Origin: an uncultured Bacteroides sp.
GTDB taxonomy: Bacteria; Bacteroidota; Bacteroidia; Bacteroidales; Bacteroidaceae
DNA: 52,614 bases
Direction: 5' to 3'
Assembly (NCBI GenBank): GCA_900544675.1
Contig: UQVZ01000024.1
Location: 1-52,614 of the forward strand
The notes under the pieces were generated by a model. That model saw only the letters and a list, made by a program, of their open reading frames with translations. It was not told where the DNA came from and did not search any database. Within the stretch, counting starts at the first letter, position 1. Every line of letters begins with the position of its first letter. This document shows positions 52,417 to 52,614 of this stretch, in pieces. A program made the translations under genes and the position numbers.

Positions 52417-52614
52417 ATATGCTATCAAATGGTTGTCAGTGTTCTCAAAGAGAAAGGCTTCATGGCAGCCATAAGATTATTCTTGAGGCAAACTTAAACA
52501 GGCTCTTAGCTGGTTTTGTAAAAATCTGTTTTCTTCTGCTTCTCTTAAACTTTTATTTTAGGTGGGTTCTATCAATTCCATTTTTTATTTCTTGCATAAG
52601 GCAGCAGAACCCTT

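Noticed and set aside
38536..52614. CRISPR array, suggested by the regular 22-bp repeats
   Set aside because: The units are contiguous with no unique 30-bp spacers, are internally palindromic, and no cas gene is in the window.

Overview
The window looks like chromosomal DNA of a gut-type Bacteroidales bacterium (Bacteroides/Phocaeicola or a close relative). Evidence: promoters of the Bacteroidetes type (TTTG, 18-20 bp, TAnnTTTG) before several genes; a tmRNA whose tag reads GNENYALAA; a hybrid two-component system of the Bacteroides kind; TonB receptors with carboxypeptidase-regulatory N-terminal domains; and gene pairs typical of the group (DUF3822-rsmD, topoisomerase IV A-DUF3316, tamB-tamL). 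Genus and species cannot be fixed from this window alone.

Layout. 1-230 is the end of an rRNA operon (5S and terminator). 281-5219 is housekeeping: MarC-like membrane protein, cardiolipin synthase, DUF3822-rsmD on the minus strand, and a RecD/Pif1-like helicase. 5220-6556 holds a probable structured RNA, a ferritin-like protein that has lost most of its iron ligands, a 28-codon Hsp20 remnant and tRNA-Leu. 6633-11203 is a minus-strand run: topoisomerase IV A, DUF3316, then an S41 peptidase lipoprotein, with an 8-bp tandem repeat before the peptidase. 11204-12020 is a gene-free stretch with a 226-bp inverted-repeat element. 12021-16709 has a MATE transporter, glycyl-tRNA synthetase coupled to an FKBP lipoprotein, and an NDP-sugar pyrophosphorylase-like gene. 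16848-23801 is the envelope assembly pair tamB-tamL.

24022-38535 is more accessory: an orphan hybrid sensor kinase, a DUF4160/DUF2442 pair resembling a toxin-antitoxin module, a phosphodiesterase lipoprotein, two TonB-linked outer-membrane proteins without a SusD partner, and aroB. 39094-43884 is an AT-rich island directly after tRNA-Pro(GGG). It has two translationally coupled genes: a single-chain restriction-modification enzyme (PD-ExK nuclease, N6-adenine methylase, specificity domain) and a protein of unknown family with a C-terminal HEPN-type R-x4-H motif. This is the best candidate for a little-described defence system here. 43897-52614 has a DUF4833 protein, tmRNA, tRNA-Phe followed by a 36-codon integrase remnant, a fimbrillin/GLUG lipoprotein, gdhA, a receiver-PEP-synthase-like fusion and tRNA-Pro(CGG).

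Two themes run through the intergenic DNA. Three gaps carry tandem palindromic units with a 22-23 bp period but different arm sequences (28589-28724, 38655-38764, 52297-52416). Several other gaps carry 8-bp tandem repeats (7660-7747, 23854-24026, 34408-34461, 51998-52055), two of which fold into hairpins behind genes.
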